Assembly: GCA_023254365.1 (NCBI GenBank)
Contig: JALRLQ010000003.1
Location: forward strand, 1 to 43,953
DNA: 43,953 nt
Origin: Candidatus Poseidonia sp.
GTDB lineage: Archaea > Thermoplasmatota > Poseidoniia > Poseidoniales > Poseidoniaceae
Reading direction: 5' to 3'
Position 1 is the stretch's first letter. The number at the start of each line of letters is the position of its first letter. A program made the translations under genes and the position numbers. Below, one piece after another: positions 32,101-39,610 of this stretch. The notes under the pieces were generated by a model. That model was not told the origin of the DNA. It searched no databases and worked only from the letters and a program-made list of their open reading frames with translations.

Positions 32101-34017
32101 GAACACGGTCTGGTCGACCTCTTGGCTTGGATTGATGGCGCCTCCACCAGTTTGCACGTTCACCTGTACCAATTGCAAGAGGCTCACCTCGTACAAGCCA
32201 TGATCGATGCCAACAACCGAGGTGTCGAGGTGACGGTCGTGCTCGATTACGGAGACGATTGGTGGAATCAATACGACATGGACGCCCAACGTGGCATGGC
32301 CACCCAACTGTTGTCCGCCGGCGTGGACGTTCATTGGTTTGGTGACACCGGAGAAAACCCCTATGCGTACGTGCACAGCAAGGTCGCGGTTCGCGACGAC
32401 CAAAGCGTTTGGATGGGTTCAGGGAATTGGAAATCCTCCTCACAACCCGCTCCCGACCAAGCAGGGAACCGTGACTGGGGCGTTATCGTGGACGACGCAT
32501 CGTTCGCACAACTCGTTCTGCAGCATCTTGCTTTTGATGAAGATGTGGAAAAGGGCCACATCACCCCTGTCTCGCTCTCGGACGCACCCAACGCTTGGTC
32601 GATGCCCTCAACGGGAGCGGTGGTGGGAGAAACGGCAACGAGCATCACCGGACCCTACGACGCGACCTTGCTGGTTTGCCCGGACAACTGCATTGATGCC
32701 TTGGTACAGATGTTGGACGAGGCCGATGAAGAAATTCTGCTTTCGTTGCAATACCTCGACCTTGATTGGTCGTACGGGTGGGGTGAAAACCCCATCGTCA
32801 AAGCGCTCGAAGACGCAGCCGAACGGGGTGTGCGCATGCGCTTAATCCTCAACGGCGCCTACCTCGACGAAGACATCCAACACGTCGTTGACCAAATGAA
32901 CGAAGAGTGGAACTTCACCAACGGATACGACACGGCAGCCATCGTCATGAGTTCGGACGAACAGGTCACGAAGTTGCACAACAAAGGAGCGATCATCGAT
33001 GGTGAACACGTTCTGGTTTCGTCCATCAATTGGGGCGACTCCGCTCTGGTTCGAAACCGGGAAATGGGCGTCTTGCTCTCGAGCACGGCGGTCGCTGAAC
33101 CGTACGTCGCGTCGTGGTGGGACGATTGGAACCGCCTGGACAACACCACCGATAGCGACCAAGACCGACTCCTCGATGCGTGGGAAGTTGAACAGGGCTT
33201 GAACCGAACCATGCGCAGTGTCGCTGGCGATGCGTTGTCCGACGAATCCATGTTGGACCCTGACGGCGACGGGTTGAACAATTTCGCAGAACAGTTGCAC
33301 GGTGGCAACCCACACGCCGCAGACACCGATGGTGATTGCATCCCCGACGCCGTCGAGGTGGCTTGGGCACAGGCCACCGCCCTCGATGCATCCGTTGAAG
33401 ACGTCTTGCCGTTGGATGCATTGACCAAGGCCGATGCAGACGGCGATGGTGTGGACGAGAGCGAAGCCTTGGGCTGTGACCTCGGAGGCGTTGAAATCTC
33501 GGAAGAGAACAACACGGGAACGGTCACCACCGATGACGATGGCGACGGCGTCAACAACGATGTTGATGAATGTCCCAACACGACGGCAGGGGCTGCGACC
33601 GATGACAAGGGTTGCTCTTCGGCCCAGCGGGCGGCGTTGGTGGAAGACAGCAGCGAAAACACCGCCGGTGAGGCTGCCCAATCCTTCTTCCTGATTGTCA
33701 TGATTCTCGCACTGGCCCTGTCCGGTGGCGCCTACCTCATCCTTCAACGGATGAGAAAGGACGGTGATGGCCACAAAGCCAATCTGACCGAGCAGGCTTT
33801 TGCCGAATCGGCGGTTGCTCCGGTCCAAACGGCGACATGGCAAGCCCCCGTCCTCGATGCGTCGACTCCGACCGTTACGCCCGAGATGTTGGCGAGGGTT
33901 CCCGGTTGGACGGCCGACATGGTCACGCAATACCTCCTTCAGGGCTGGACGATGGACCAACTGGCCACCTACTATCAGGAACAAGTGGCTCAACACGATC
34001 AGGCAGAGCAACATTGA
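29128..34017 (+). CDS. Secreted, anchored protein with six lamin-tail domains, two phospholipase-D HKD motifs, calcium repeats and a cytoplasmic tail
   Basis: I chose ATG 29128 (MNNTRTATSLMLLFLL), giving a signal peptide; AAGGA lies upstream. The 1629-residue protein has six lamin-tail domains about 150 residues apart. Each opens like INEVIPDP..NGEWFELFNNG..DLTGWKV; starts are near 29275, 29730, 30195, 30630, 31100 and 31535. A PLD-family module follows with two intact HKD motifs: HSKVAVRDDQSVWMGSGN (His ~1083) and HNKGAIIDGEHVLVSSIN (His ~1284). Thrombospondin-3-like calcium repeats (33150-33620), a TM helix (~33680-33745) and a tail containing PGWTADMVTQYLLQGWTMDQL follow. PLD enzymes cleave phosphodiesters in lipids or nucleic acids. 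Bacterial lamin-tail domains are often fused to secreted nucleases, so an extracellular nuclease is my preferred reading; a phospholipase is the alternative. Confidence 0.9.
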   Translation: MNNTRTATSLMLLFLLSLALPLASEPLDEGWGQPLLTSARSTACSGSVCINEVIPDPQGADTGLYPNGEWFELFNNGGMDVDLTGWKVTTSAQKTLAFNANTIVGYQAGNSSSWTISPGEYVVIARNGDSNFYMTNTGLSMTLVDNNNNNLHTATWGAVTSGTSYEQDSSNPTANWIATGSPSPGQINSAGGPTTLIPGDLIISEVMANPWPSFDNATWPGGEWVEVMNTGSSDIDLTGYSLMDAAGNVLEFNSTHLVNVTASSSSYLISPGQHRIVAVNGTSPYGVLNNGAETLTLKWPNGSPSQEVSWTSTLQGFSLTASTQPNGLWSYASYPSPEGMNPMAIELMPRQTFDVQMTELMSNATNDGAGFPDGEWIELHNTGTIAVDLMGWTVLDGMGNITHLDPGTLVFNSSQGASLIDAGERRLVQFTSDTQLWDDYNHLFLRDASGQTVDTAVYTTDYGEDVALIRGNQPTDPWVPAAWKTPGQPEPGTTPSASTVRFSEVLPDAVGADNQQWPNGEWLELHNYGTMDVDLTGWKLQAASRSMTLHEFNMPFQATPILPAGDVTLVALNGTSSFYLKHTAPDSIGLLDAAGSTVDTITWTDTVEGESLVAPNSTHAGVGPNGSTATGDWILSAWPTPGERNPVWPAYTGSTELAITEVLPYCNDDSITPTEDWVELHNTGASPLNISRWSVLNADGDRRFVRLSDLWTEANATPSDLLQPDERAVFTMDEWILSGLGDSFDLLHPDGDAVDRAVWTTITDCQTLMPGEASGDDWQHTLWPTPGASEPDASQFAGKDDLMFTRFMPAASTSGSSDMEFIEISNHGDQLAVLNGWTLRSTTGAMSSYDATITSLMIQPQSSVLLANEADQLTQYEQGTVVDISVALDRAFYFPNTGAAIQLLDPSGVQADTLVYGNGPVTLSGWSGIALVEPITNLDNIIYLRGNGCGDAPDTNTVADWHVRWSRLGGSTFCFETTLSSTGSITPLLAPEHGLVDLLAWIDGASTSLHVHLYQLQEAHLVQAMIDANNRGVEVTVVLDYGDDWWNQYDMDAQRGMATQLLSAGVDVHWFGDTGENPYAYVHSKVAVRDDQSVWMGSGNWKSSSQPAPDQAGNRDWGVIVDDASFAQLVLQHLAFDEDVEKGHITPVSLSDAPNAWSMPSTGAVVGETATSITGPYDATLLVCPDNCIDALVQMLDEADEEILLSLQYLDLDWSYGWGENPIVKALEDAAERGVRMRLILNGAYLDEDIQHVVDQMNEEWNFTNGYDTAAIVMSSDEQVTKLHNKGAIIDGEHVLVSSINWGDSALVRNREMGVLLSSTAVAEPYVASWWDDWNRLDNTTDSDQDRLLDAWEVEQGLNRTMRSVAGDALSDESMLDPDGDGLNNFAEQLHGGNPHAADTDGDCIPDAVEVAWAQATALDASVEDVLPLDALTKADADGDGVDESEALGCDLGGVEISEENNTGTVTTDDDGDGVNNDVDECPNTTAGAATDDKGCSSAQRAALVEDSSENTAGEAAQSFFLIVMILALALSGGAYLILQRMRKDGDGHKANLTEQAFAESAVAPVQTATWQAPVLDASTPTVTPEMLARVPGWTADMVTQYLLQGWTMDQLATYYQEQVAQHDQAEQH

Positions 34018-34049
34018 AACGGGACCTTGCCAACCCCACGCTGATAACC

Positions 34050-34814
34050 ATGGAGATGCGAAGCAGCAACCCCGTTCTCAGTCAAAAATTTTGGAGCAAC
34101 CTTTCGGGAACCGAGCGCATGACCCTCGAGGGGAGCATGCAAAAAATCGGCATCCTTCTGGGACTGACCGTCATCAGCGCTCTTGTTTCTGCTGTGCTTT
34201 GTTTTAACGCTCTCAACACGGGCAACGGTGGACTCATGATCGGCGGATTAACCATCCTCGGCTTCGGGGGAGGATTCATTCTTGGCCTCATCATCATGTT
34301 CGTTCGACCTCAACATCCAGCGCCGCTGATGAGCCTCTATGCCATCCTTCAAGGCGTGGCCATCGGGGCATTTTCCATCTACTTTGAATCCACTTACCCG
34401 GGCATTGTGTTCCAAGCAGCGTTCGGCACCATCGGAATTACGGTCACCATGTATGCCATGTATTCATCACGAACCATTCGTCCTACGCCGATGTTCAACA
34501 AGGTGATTGGTGGCCTTGTACTCAGTATCATGCTCCTCTACCTGACCTCGTTCTTTCTGAGCATGTTTACCGCCTACAGCGTCCCATTCCTCCACAGCAC
34601 CGGCCCCATCGGCATCGCTGTCACGGCCTTCATTCTCGTTGTTGCCTCACTCACCCTTATCTCTGACTTTGGATTCATTGAATCGGGTACCCGCTACGGT
34701 GCTCCAAAGAACATGGAATGGTACGCTGCCTTCGGCATTCTGATGTCGCTGATCTGGATTTACATTGAAATGGTCAAGCTCATCTGGAAACTCCGAGTCT
34801 TTGCACAGGATTGA
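34050..34814 (+). CDS. Bax-inhibitor-1 / YccA-like seven-TM protein
   Basis: The 254-residue protein has seven hydrophobic helices and family features: an N-terminal soluble stub (SQKFWSNLSGTERMTLEG), then GFGGGFILGLIIMF, an LYAILQGVAIGAFS block and a C-terminal LISDFGFIESGTRYGAPKNMEWYAAFGI segment (in part). The conserved Asp pair and the ..EWYAAFG.. ending are typical of the YccA/YbhL branch. Members are proton-sensitive calcium leak channels or protease-interacting membrane proteins; which applies here is unknown. An ATG at 34056 is an alternative start. The open frame continues upstream to 33837 inside the previous gene, but that stretch is Arg/Gly-rich shadow sequence. The stop is 7 nt before the oxygenase gene, implying co-transcription. 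Confidence 0.85.
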   Translation: MEMRSSNPVLSQKFWSNLSGTERMTLEGSMQKIGILLGLTVISALVSAVLCFNALNTGNGGLMIGGLTILGFGGGFILGLIIMFVRPQHPAPLMSLYAILQGVAIGAFSIYFESTYPGIVFQAAFGTIGITVTMYAMYSSRTIRPTPMFNKVIGGLVLSIMLLYLTSFFLSMFTAYSVPFLHSTGPIGIAVTAFILVVASLTLISDFGFIESGTRYGAPKNMEWYAAFGILMSLIWIYIEMVKLIWKLRVFAQD

Positions 34815-34821
34815 TGCGAAC

Positions 34822-35769
34822 ATGGCGCGCACCATTCCCACCGTCGATTTTGAACTCGCACGCTCAGACGATGAAACCGACCGTGCACGTTTTGTTCAAG
34901 AGGTGGGCGACGCCCTCAAAGACATCGGATTTTTTGCACTTGTCAACCACGGGATTCCACGGGAACTCATTGACGAAACCTACCGCCAGTGCGACGCCTT
35001 TTTTGATTTGGATGAGGCATCAAAGCGACGCTACCTGCGTCCCGAAATTGGCCACCAACGGGGCTACACCGCCTTTGGTGTTGAGCATGCCAAGGACAAC
35101 CCTGCACCTGACTTGAAGGAGTTCTGGCAAGCAGGGCGACCGTATCCCGACAATGGCACCACACCGACCTATCCTCAAAACATCTGGCCAACAGAGGATG
35201 TGCCGGCCTTCCAGGCGACCACTGAAGCCCTGTACGGCGGCATGGAAGCCTTGGCAAAACGCTTGCTTGAAGCCTGTTCGTTGTACTTGCACAAAGATGC
35301 ATCGTGGCTGCCGGACATGTCGGTTGAAGGCAACACCATCATGCGGATGATTCACTATCCACCTCTGGACGCCAGCATGCCGGAGGGGGCCGTTCGTTCA
35401 GCGGCCCACGAAGACATCAATTTCATCACGTTGCTGGTGACCGCAACCGCCGACGGTCTGGAAGTCATGGACCACGACGGAACCTGGATTCAGGTGCAAG
35501 GCGACCAAGACGCCATCATCGTGGATTCCGGAGACATGCTCCAAAACCTCACCAACGGCTTGTTCAAATCCACCACGCATCGTGTGGTCAATCCAAAGGA
35601 CTCGAACACGCGTCGATACTCCATGCCTATGTTTGTTCATCCGCGAAACGAGGTGGATTTGACCCCACTACCGGATTTCGTCCGCATAACCGGTGGTACG
35701 CCAAAGTATCCCGCCATCCTCGCCGGGGAATACCTGCACCAAAGGCTGAAGGAAATCGGTTTGATTTGA
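34822..35769 (+). CDS. 2-oxoglutarate/Fe(II)-dependent oxygenase, isopenicillin-N-synthase-like family
   Basis: The 315-residue enzyme has the plant/fungal/bacterial IPNS-like fold. The DIOX_N-type N-terminus reads IPTVDF, then GFFALVNHGIP at ~36-46. The double-stranded beta-helix core carries the iron triad His196-x-Asp198 (AAHEDINFITLL) and His253 (STTHRVVNP). Arg265-x-Ser267 (RRYSM) should bind 2-oxoglutarate. All catalytic residues are present, so it is probably active. The substrate cannot be read from sequence; relatives hydroxylate or desaturate small molecules and some form ethylene. ATG 34822 (MARTIP) follows the previous stop by 7 nt; a start 57 nt upstream would overlap that gene. 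The next gene, deoA, begins 9 nt after its stop. Confidence 0.92.
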   Translation: MARTIPTVDFELARSDDETDRARFVQEVGDALKDIGFFALVNHGIPRELIDETYRQCDAFFDLDEASKRRYLRPEIGHQRGYTAFGVEHAKDNPAPDLKEFWQAGRPYPDNGTTPTYPQNIWPTEDVPAFQATTEALYGGMEALAKRLLEACSLYLHKDASWLPDMSVEGNTIMRMIHYPPLDASMPEGAVRSAAHEDINFITLLVTATADGLEVMDHDGTWIQVQGDQDAIIVDSGDMLQNLTNGLFKSTTHRVVNPKDSNTRRYSMPMFVHPRNEVDLTPLPDFVRITGGTPKYPAILAGEYLHQRLKEIGLI

Positions 35770-35778
35770 GGTGGAACC

Positions 35779-37089
35779 GTGGATGTTTCGGCCTTGGTGA
35801 ATGCCGTTCAACAAGGTCATTCACAACCATCGCAAGACCTCGCTGATTTCGTTGCCGGGGTGGCCGACGGGACGGTCACGAGGGCCGACGCCACACGATG
35901 GCTCAAGGCGGTTCACGCTCACGGTTGCACACAGGATGACAAGGTGCAGTTGACCACCTCGATGATCGCTTCGGGAGAACAATTGCGTTGGAGCGATGGG
36001 CCTCCCGTGGTGGACAAGCACAGCACCGGTGGCGTTGGTGACAAGATGTCGCTGATGCTCGCACCTGCACTCGCCGCTTGTGGTTGTCGCGTACCCATGC
36101 TCGCAGGACGTGGCCTCGGCCACACCGGAGGCACCATCGACAAACTCGAATCCATTCCGGGATTCAACTGCTCGCTTTCACCTCAACAAATGATGGAGGC
36201 CGTTGAGAACGTTGGCTGTTGCATCGCCGTCCAAAACGATGCCATCGCCCCTGCCGATGGTGTGTTGTACGCACTTCGGGACGTGACCGACACCATCGAC
36301 AGCGTCCCCCTCATCACCGCATCCATCGTTTCAAAGAAAGCAGCGGAAGGATTGGATGCTCTTGTTCTCGATGTCAAAGTTGGCAAAGCAGCGTTCATGA
36401 AAACCATGGAGGAGGCTCGTGAGCTGGCGCAATCCATGGTGGACACGGCCAACGGCTTGAACATCAAGACCATCGCCCAAATCACCGCCATGGACGAACC
36501 CATCGGCACGCACATCGGCAACGCACTCGAGGTTCTCGAAAGCGTTCACGTTCTGCAGGGTTCGGGTTCACCAGACACACGGGCGTTGGTGATTCTCCAA
36601 GGATCGGCTTTGTTGTCCATGGCACTCAACCTCTCCGACGAGGAGGCGCAAAACCGGATGGCCGAAGTCTTGGACAACGGCGAAGCCCTGGATGTGTTCA
36701 GGCGAATGTGCATCCAACAAGGCGTTGAACCAGAAACAGCGGAAAGGCTCGTCAAGAACCCGAGGGAGGTCCTCGGGAGGGCGAGGATGGTCACACCCGT
36801 TTACGCAGCAAACGGCGGATACCTCCAACGTTATGACGCCATGGCGATGGCCACGCTCGCTCGAGACCATGGGGCAGGCCGGTTTGACGTCGATGACGTC
36901 ATCGATGTACACACCGGCTTCGTGCTTCATCACCGACCAGGGAACGAGGTTGACGAAAACACTCATTTGTTCACCTTCCATCACACCCGTGAATTGTATC
37001 CCGATGAGGTCTTTTCACTCCAGAACATGTACACCATCGGCGAACACGTGGGTGTGCCCTCCACTCGCTTGTTGGAAACGGTTGAGTGA
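35779..37089 (+). CDS. deoA: Thymidine / pyrimidine-nucleoside phosphorylase (bacterial-length form)
   Basis: The enzyme converts thymidine or uridine plus phosphate to base and (deoxy)ribose-1-phosphate, for nucleoside salvage. Family signatures are clear: VVDKHSTGGVGDKMSLML (phosphate site) near residue 77 and AGRGLGHTGGTIDKLESIPG near 108, with the catalytic Lys/Arg-bearing SVPLITASIVSKKAAEGLDA region near 175. The 436-residue length matches bacterial DeoA/Pdp; the archaeal AMP phosphorylase type (~500 residues with an extra N-domain) is excluded. The start is GTG at 35779, supported by TGAGGTGG, which overlaps the stop of the oxygenase gene and lies 5 nt upstream. It is the last protein gene of the plus-strand run. 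Confidence 0.95.
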   Translation: MDVSALVNAVQQGHSQPSQDLADFVAGVADGTVTRADATRWLKAVHAHGCTQDDKVQLTTSMIASGEQLRWSDGPPVVDKHSTGGVGDKMSLMLAPALAACGCRVPMLAGRGLGHTGGTIDKLESIPGFNCSLSPQQMMEAVENVGCCIAVQNDAIAPADGVLYALRDVTDTIDSVPLITASIVSKKAAEGLDALVLDVKVGKAAFMKTMEEARELAQSMVDTANGLNIKTIAQITAMDEPIGTHIGNALEVLESVHVLQGSGSPDTRALVILQGSALLSMALNLSDEEAQNRMAEVLDNGEALDVFRRMCIQQGVEPETAERLVKNPREVLGRARMVTPVYAANGGYLQRYDAMAMATLARDHGAGRFDVDDVIDVHTGFVLHHRPGNEVDENTHLFTFHHTRELYPDEVFSLQNMYTIGEHVGVPSTRLLETVE

Positions 37090-37102
37090 ACCTCAACGAA
37101 GC

Positions 37103-37112
37103 CGTGATAAAG
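37103..37112 (+). promoter_or_regulatory. TATA-like element of tRNA-Asn
   Basis: CGTGATAAAG ends about 22 nt before the tRNA 5' end, a normal archaeal tRNA promoter distance. Confidence 0.4.
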
Positions 37113-37133
37113 GGGAGGCTTGTCGCCCACCCT

Positions 37134-37206
37134 GCCGATTTAGCTTAGCTGGTGGAGCGTGGGACTGTTAATCCCAAGGTCGTGGGTTCGAGCCCCACAA
37201 TCGGCG
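37134..37206 (+). tRNA. tRNA-Asn (anticodon GTT), CCA encoded at 37207-37209
   Basis: A 73-nt cloverleaf: acceptor GCCGATT/AATCGGC with discriminator G, D-arm AGCTTAGCTGGTGGAGC, anticodon stem-loop TGGGA-CTGTTAA-TCCCA and T-arm GTGGG-TTCGAGC-CCCAC. The anticodon GTT reads AAC/AAU. No intron. The 3' CCA is encoded, unlike the tRNA at 24333, where only CC follows the discriminator. Confidence 0.96.
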
Positions 37207-37237
37207 CCACAACCTCAACATGCACCGTTTTCACGTG

Positions 37238-37243
37238 TTTTTT
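37238..37243 (+). terminator. Oligo-T terminator after tRNA-Asn
   Basis: Six T residues about 30 nt past the tRNA, the standard archaeal termination signal. Confidence 0.5.
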
Positions 37244-37261
37244 CATTCACATGAAGAGCGT

Positions 37262-37267
37262 AAAAAA
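37262..37267 (-). terminator. Oligo-T terminator after the second subtilisin gene
   Basis: Six T residues on the minus strand directly follow the stop codon (37268-37270). Together with 37238-37243 it forms back-to-back terminators for convergent units. Confidence 0.5.
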
Positions 37268-38611
37268 TCAATCCCAACGGGCAACCACAACATTCCCTCC
37301 CGATGGGCCTTCAGTGGGATAAACGCCCCAATACAACTCGCGTGCTTCTTGGTTGAGCTGCATGCACGTCACGACATCACCGGGCCGATCGGGCATGGCT
37401 TGCGTCCCGTTCAAGTGTTCAATCATCGGTTGAATATTGGACATGTTGACCACCCCCCAGCCGACCTGCGTGCACGGAGCGATGGGGGAAATGGGCATGG
37501 TTCCGCTGGTTGGGTCCCACGTCGAAAACGAAGGGTACCATGCCGACCGGTTCAATGCATCACGAACATCAGCATTGGAAATCAGCGCCGGAGAGCCGTC
37601 AGACCACATACCAGATACCAACGAATCATTTCGCTCATCGGATGCGCCCGAACCGAAGTCCCCGGTTTCCGTCCGGAGATGTTCAAGCACAAACGAGAGG
37701 ATGCCAGCGGTCCTCGGTGTGGCGAACGAGGTCCCCGATGTTTCGTGGTACCCGTCCACATCGTCGTGGTTGGGCAGAACTTGTGTCCAGTCTGCTGCAA
37801 TGTCGGGATACGATCCGCTCATCGTCTCTTTTTGATCGTCGCCTTCCTCGGCATAGCCGGCGATGCCGATGGACCACGGGGGCCCGGCAGTGGCATCTTG
37901 AACAGCTGGTGATGGCGTGTTGTCCGCTGCTCCGGTGTGAATTTTGTTGTTGACAACGACCGTCTGATGAGTGCCGGTTTCAATACCGGGGACAGGAAGT
38001 GAACCGATAGCGCCAAACGATGTGGTGACGATGTCAACCAATGGCTGGTTCCCCGCTGCCAACACCGCCTCCGTCGAGAACCCCTCAACGAAGAAAATCA
38101 CTGCGTCCGGATTCGCATCGAGGACTGCACCGGTGACGGCGGTACCGTGACCGTCGGATGGATCGTCCAAAATGTGAATGTCGGTGCCGCCATCGGGGGA
38201 CGTGCCGATAATTTTGGTTCCTTGGAAGTAAACGATGTCCGACGTCGTGATCGTGTCCCAGCAGGCCTCTTTGTCCGCTTCATAGCGTTCCTGCCACGTC
38301 CCCTCAAACGTGGGCTCGCAGGTTTTGGTGACACCCAGTCCGTCCAGCAACCAATCGGGATAAACCTCAGTGGTTCGGAAATGGTCGTGATAGACGTTGA
38401 TACCGGTATCGATGGGAGCCACGACGGAATAGGGTCGCCAATCTGCAGATGGAGGTTGACCGTTGTCAACCACCCTGTCGACATCACCGCTGTCGTTGAA
38501 CATCGCAAACGCAACGAACAGGCTCGCAACAAGGAGCGTGGCCAACAAGGCAGCCATCGGGCCTCGAGTGCGCACCGCGTCGAGAACATCAACGGTATCG
38601 ATGGCGTCCAT
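37268..38611 (-). CDS. Second membrane-anchored subtilisin-like serine protease (peptidase S8)
   Basis: The 447-residue protein has a short cytoplasmic N-terminus and a TM helix at ~18-38, then an extracellular S8 domain. Triad: Asp68 in VAPIDTGINV, His155 in DGHGTAVTG and Ser295 in SGTSFATPRTAG; the likely oxyanion Asn231 is in GAADN. Between Asp and His there is an ~60-residue insertion with two Cys (KTCEP, ACWDT), absent from the S8 protein at 7862-9073, so the two are not recent duplicates. Another Cys pair lies near the C-terminus. ATG 38611 has GTGAGG ~7 nt upstream. It starts 50 nt after guaAb, apparently in the purE-guaAb transcript. The substrate is unknown. Confidence 0.9.
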   Translation of the reverse strand: MDAIDTVDVLDAVRTRGPMAALLATLLVASLFVAFAMFNDSGDVDRVVDNGQPPSADWRPYSVVAPIDTGINVYHDHFRTTEVYPDWLLDGLGVTKTCEPTFEGTWQERYEADKEACWDTITTSDIVYFQGTKIIGTSPDGGTDIHILDDPSDGHGTAVTGAVLDANPDAVIFFVEGFSTEAVLAAGNQPLVDIVTTSFGAIGSLPVPGIETGTHQTVVVNNKIHTGAADNTPSPAVQDATAGPPWSIGIAGYAEEGDDQKETMSGSYPDIAADWTQVLPNHDDVDGYHETSGTSFATPRTAGILSFVLEHLRTETGDFGSGASDERNDSLVSGMWSDGSPALISNADVRDALNRSAWYPSFSTWDPTSGTMPISPIAPCTQVGWGVVNMSNIQPMIEHLNGTQAMPDRPGDVVTCMQLNQEARELYWGVYPTEGPSGGNVVVARWD

Positions 38612-38661
38612 GACAAGCCCTCACGGTCCTCCCAAAGAAAGGTATGCTTGCGAGGAACCCC

Positions 38662-39609
38662 TCACTCCCACTCGATGGTGCCGGGTGGTTTGTGCGTGAT
38701 GTCGTACACCACCCTGTTCACCGCTCCCTTCACCGTGTTGGTGATGCGAGTGCTGATCTTCTGCAGAATCTTGTGAGGAATCTCAGAATAGCGAGCCGAC
38801 ATGCCGTCCATCGACTGGACGGCACGGACCACCACGGTCTCACCGTAGGCTCGGACATCGCCGTGAACACCAACACTGCGGACAGGGAGGAGCGCAGCGA
38901 AGTACTGCCAAGGCAGGTCCATTTCGCCTCGCTCAGCGGCGGCTTCGAATTCTTCCTCGACAATGGCGCAGGCTTCACGAACGACAGCCACACGCTCGGG
39001 CGTGAGTTCACCGAGCGTTCGAACGGCCAAGCCAGGGCCGGGAAACGGCTGGCGTTCTGCCACGTTGATGTCGAGATGACGAGCAAGGTCACGCACCTCG
39101 TCTTTGTACAACTCTCGAAGCGGTTCAACCACGGTGAGCGTCATGTCTTCGGGCAGGCCACCGACGTTGTGGTGGGATTTGATGGTGTCACGAACGCCAC
39201 CGCCCGATTCAATCCAATCCGGGGCAATGGTGCCCTGCACCAGATATTTCGCACCGCATTTGGCCTGTTCGTCCTCAAAGATTCGGATGAACAGTTCACC
39301 GATGACCTTCCGCTTTTGTTCCGGTTCAGTCACGCCCTTGAGCGCCTCAAAATAGCGGTCGGCTGCCTTGACCGTGATCAGGTTGATGCCTTGCTCTTCC
39401 AGCAGAGCCTCAATTTGCTCGGTCTCGTCCTTCCGCATGAATCCAGTATCAACATAGACGCAGTGGAGAAGGTCGCCAACGGCTTTGTTGGCGATGACCG
39501 CAGCGACCGTTGAATCAACACCGCCTGAGCAGGCGATGATCGCAATGTCGTCAATGGTTGCCTTGAGGGATTCAATGCTTTCAGCAATGAATTCCTCGGC
39601 GTCGAACAT
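38662..39609 (-). CDS. guaAb: GMP synthetase subunit B (ATP-pyrophosphatase / dimerisation), archaeal split form
   Basis: The 315-residue protein adenylates XMP at the expense of ATP so that ammonia can make GMP. The PP-loop SGGVDST is at 28-34. The C-terminal GuaA dimerisation block is evident: RQPFPGPGLAVR, then the XMP-binding end PHKILQKISTRITN and KPPGTIEWE. There is no glutaminase domain, so a separate GuaAa subunit must be encoded elsewhere, as in many archaea. ATG 39609 begins one base after the purE stop (TGAGATG); a GTG 9 nt upstream would overlap purE. Tight spacing indicates coupled purE-guaAb translation. Confidence 0.96.
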   Translation of the reverse strand: MFDAEEFIAESIESLKATIDDIAIIACSGGVDSTVAAVIANKAVGDLLHCVYVDTGFMRKDETEQIEALLEEQGINLITVKAADRYFEALKGVTEPEQKRKVIGELFIRIFEDEQAKCGAKYLVQGTIAPDWIESGGGVRDTIKSHHNVGGLPEDMTLTVVEPLRELYKDEVRDLARHLDINVAERQPFPGPGLAVRTLGELTPERVAVVREACAIVEEEFEAAAERGEMDLPWQYFAALLPVRSVGVHGDVRAYGETVVVRAVQSMDGMSARYSEIPHKILQKISTRITNTVKGAVNRVVYDITHKPPGTIEWE

Positions 39610-39610
39610 C

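Noticed and set aside
33837..34049. N-terminal extension of the YccA-like protein
   Set aside because: The stretch overlaps the end of the lamin-tail/PLD gene, is Arg/Gly-rich and has no family similarity; ATG 34050 gives the normal protein.
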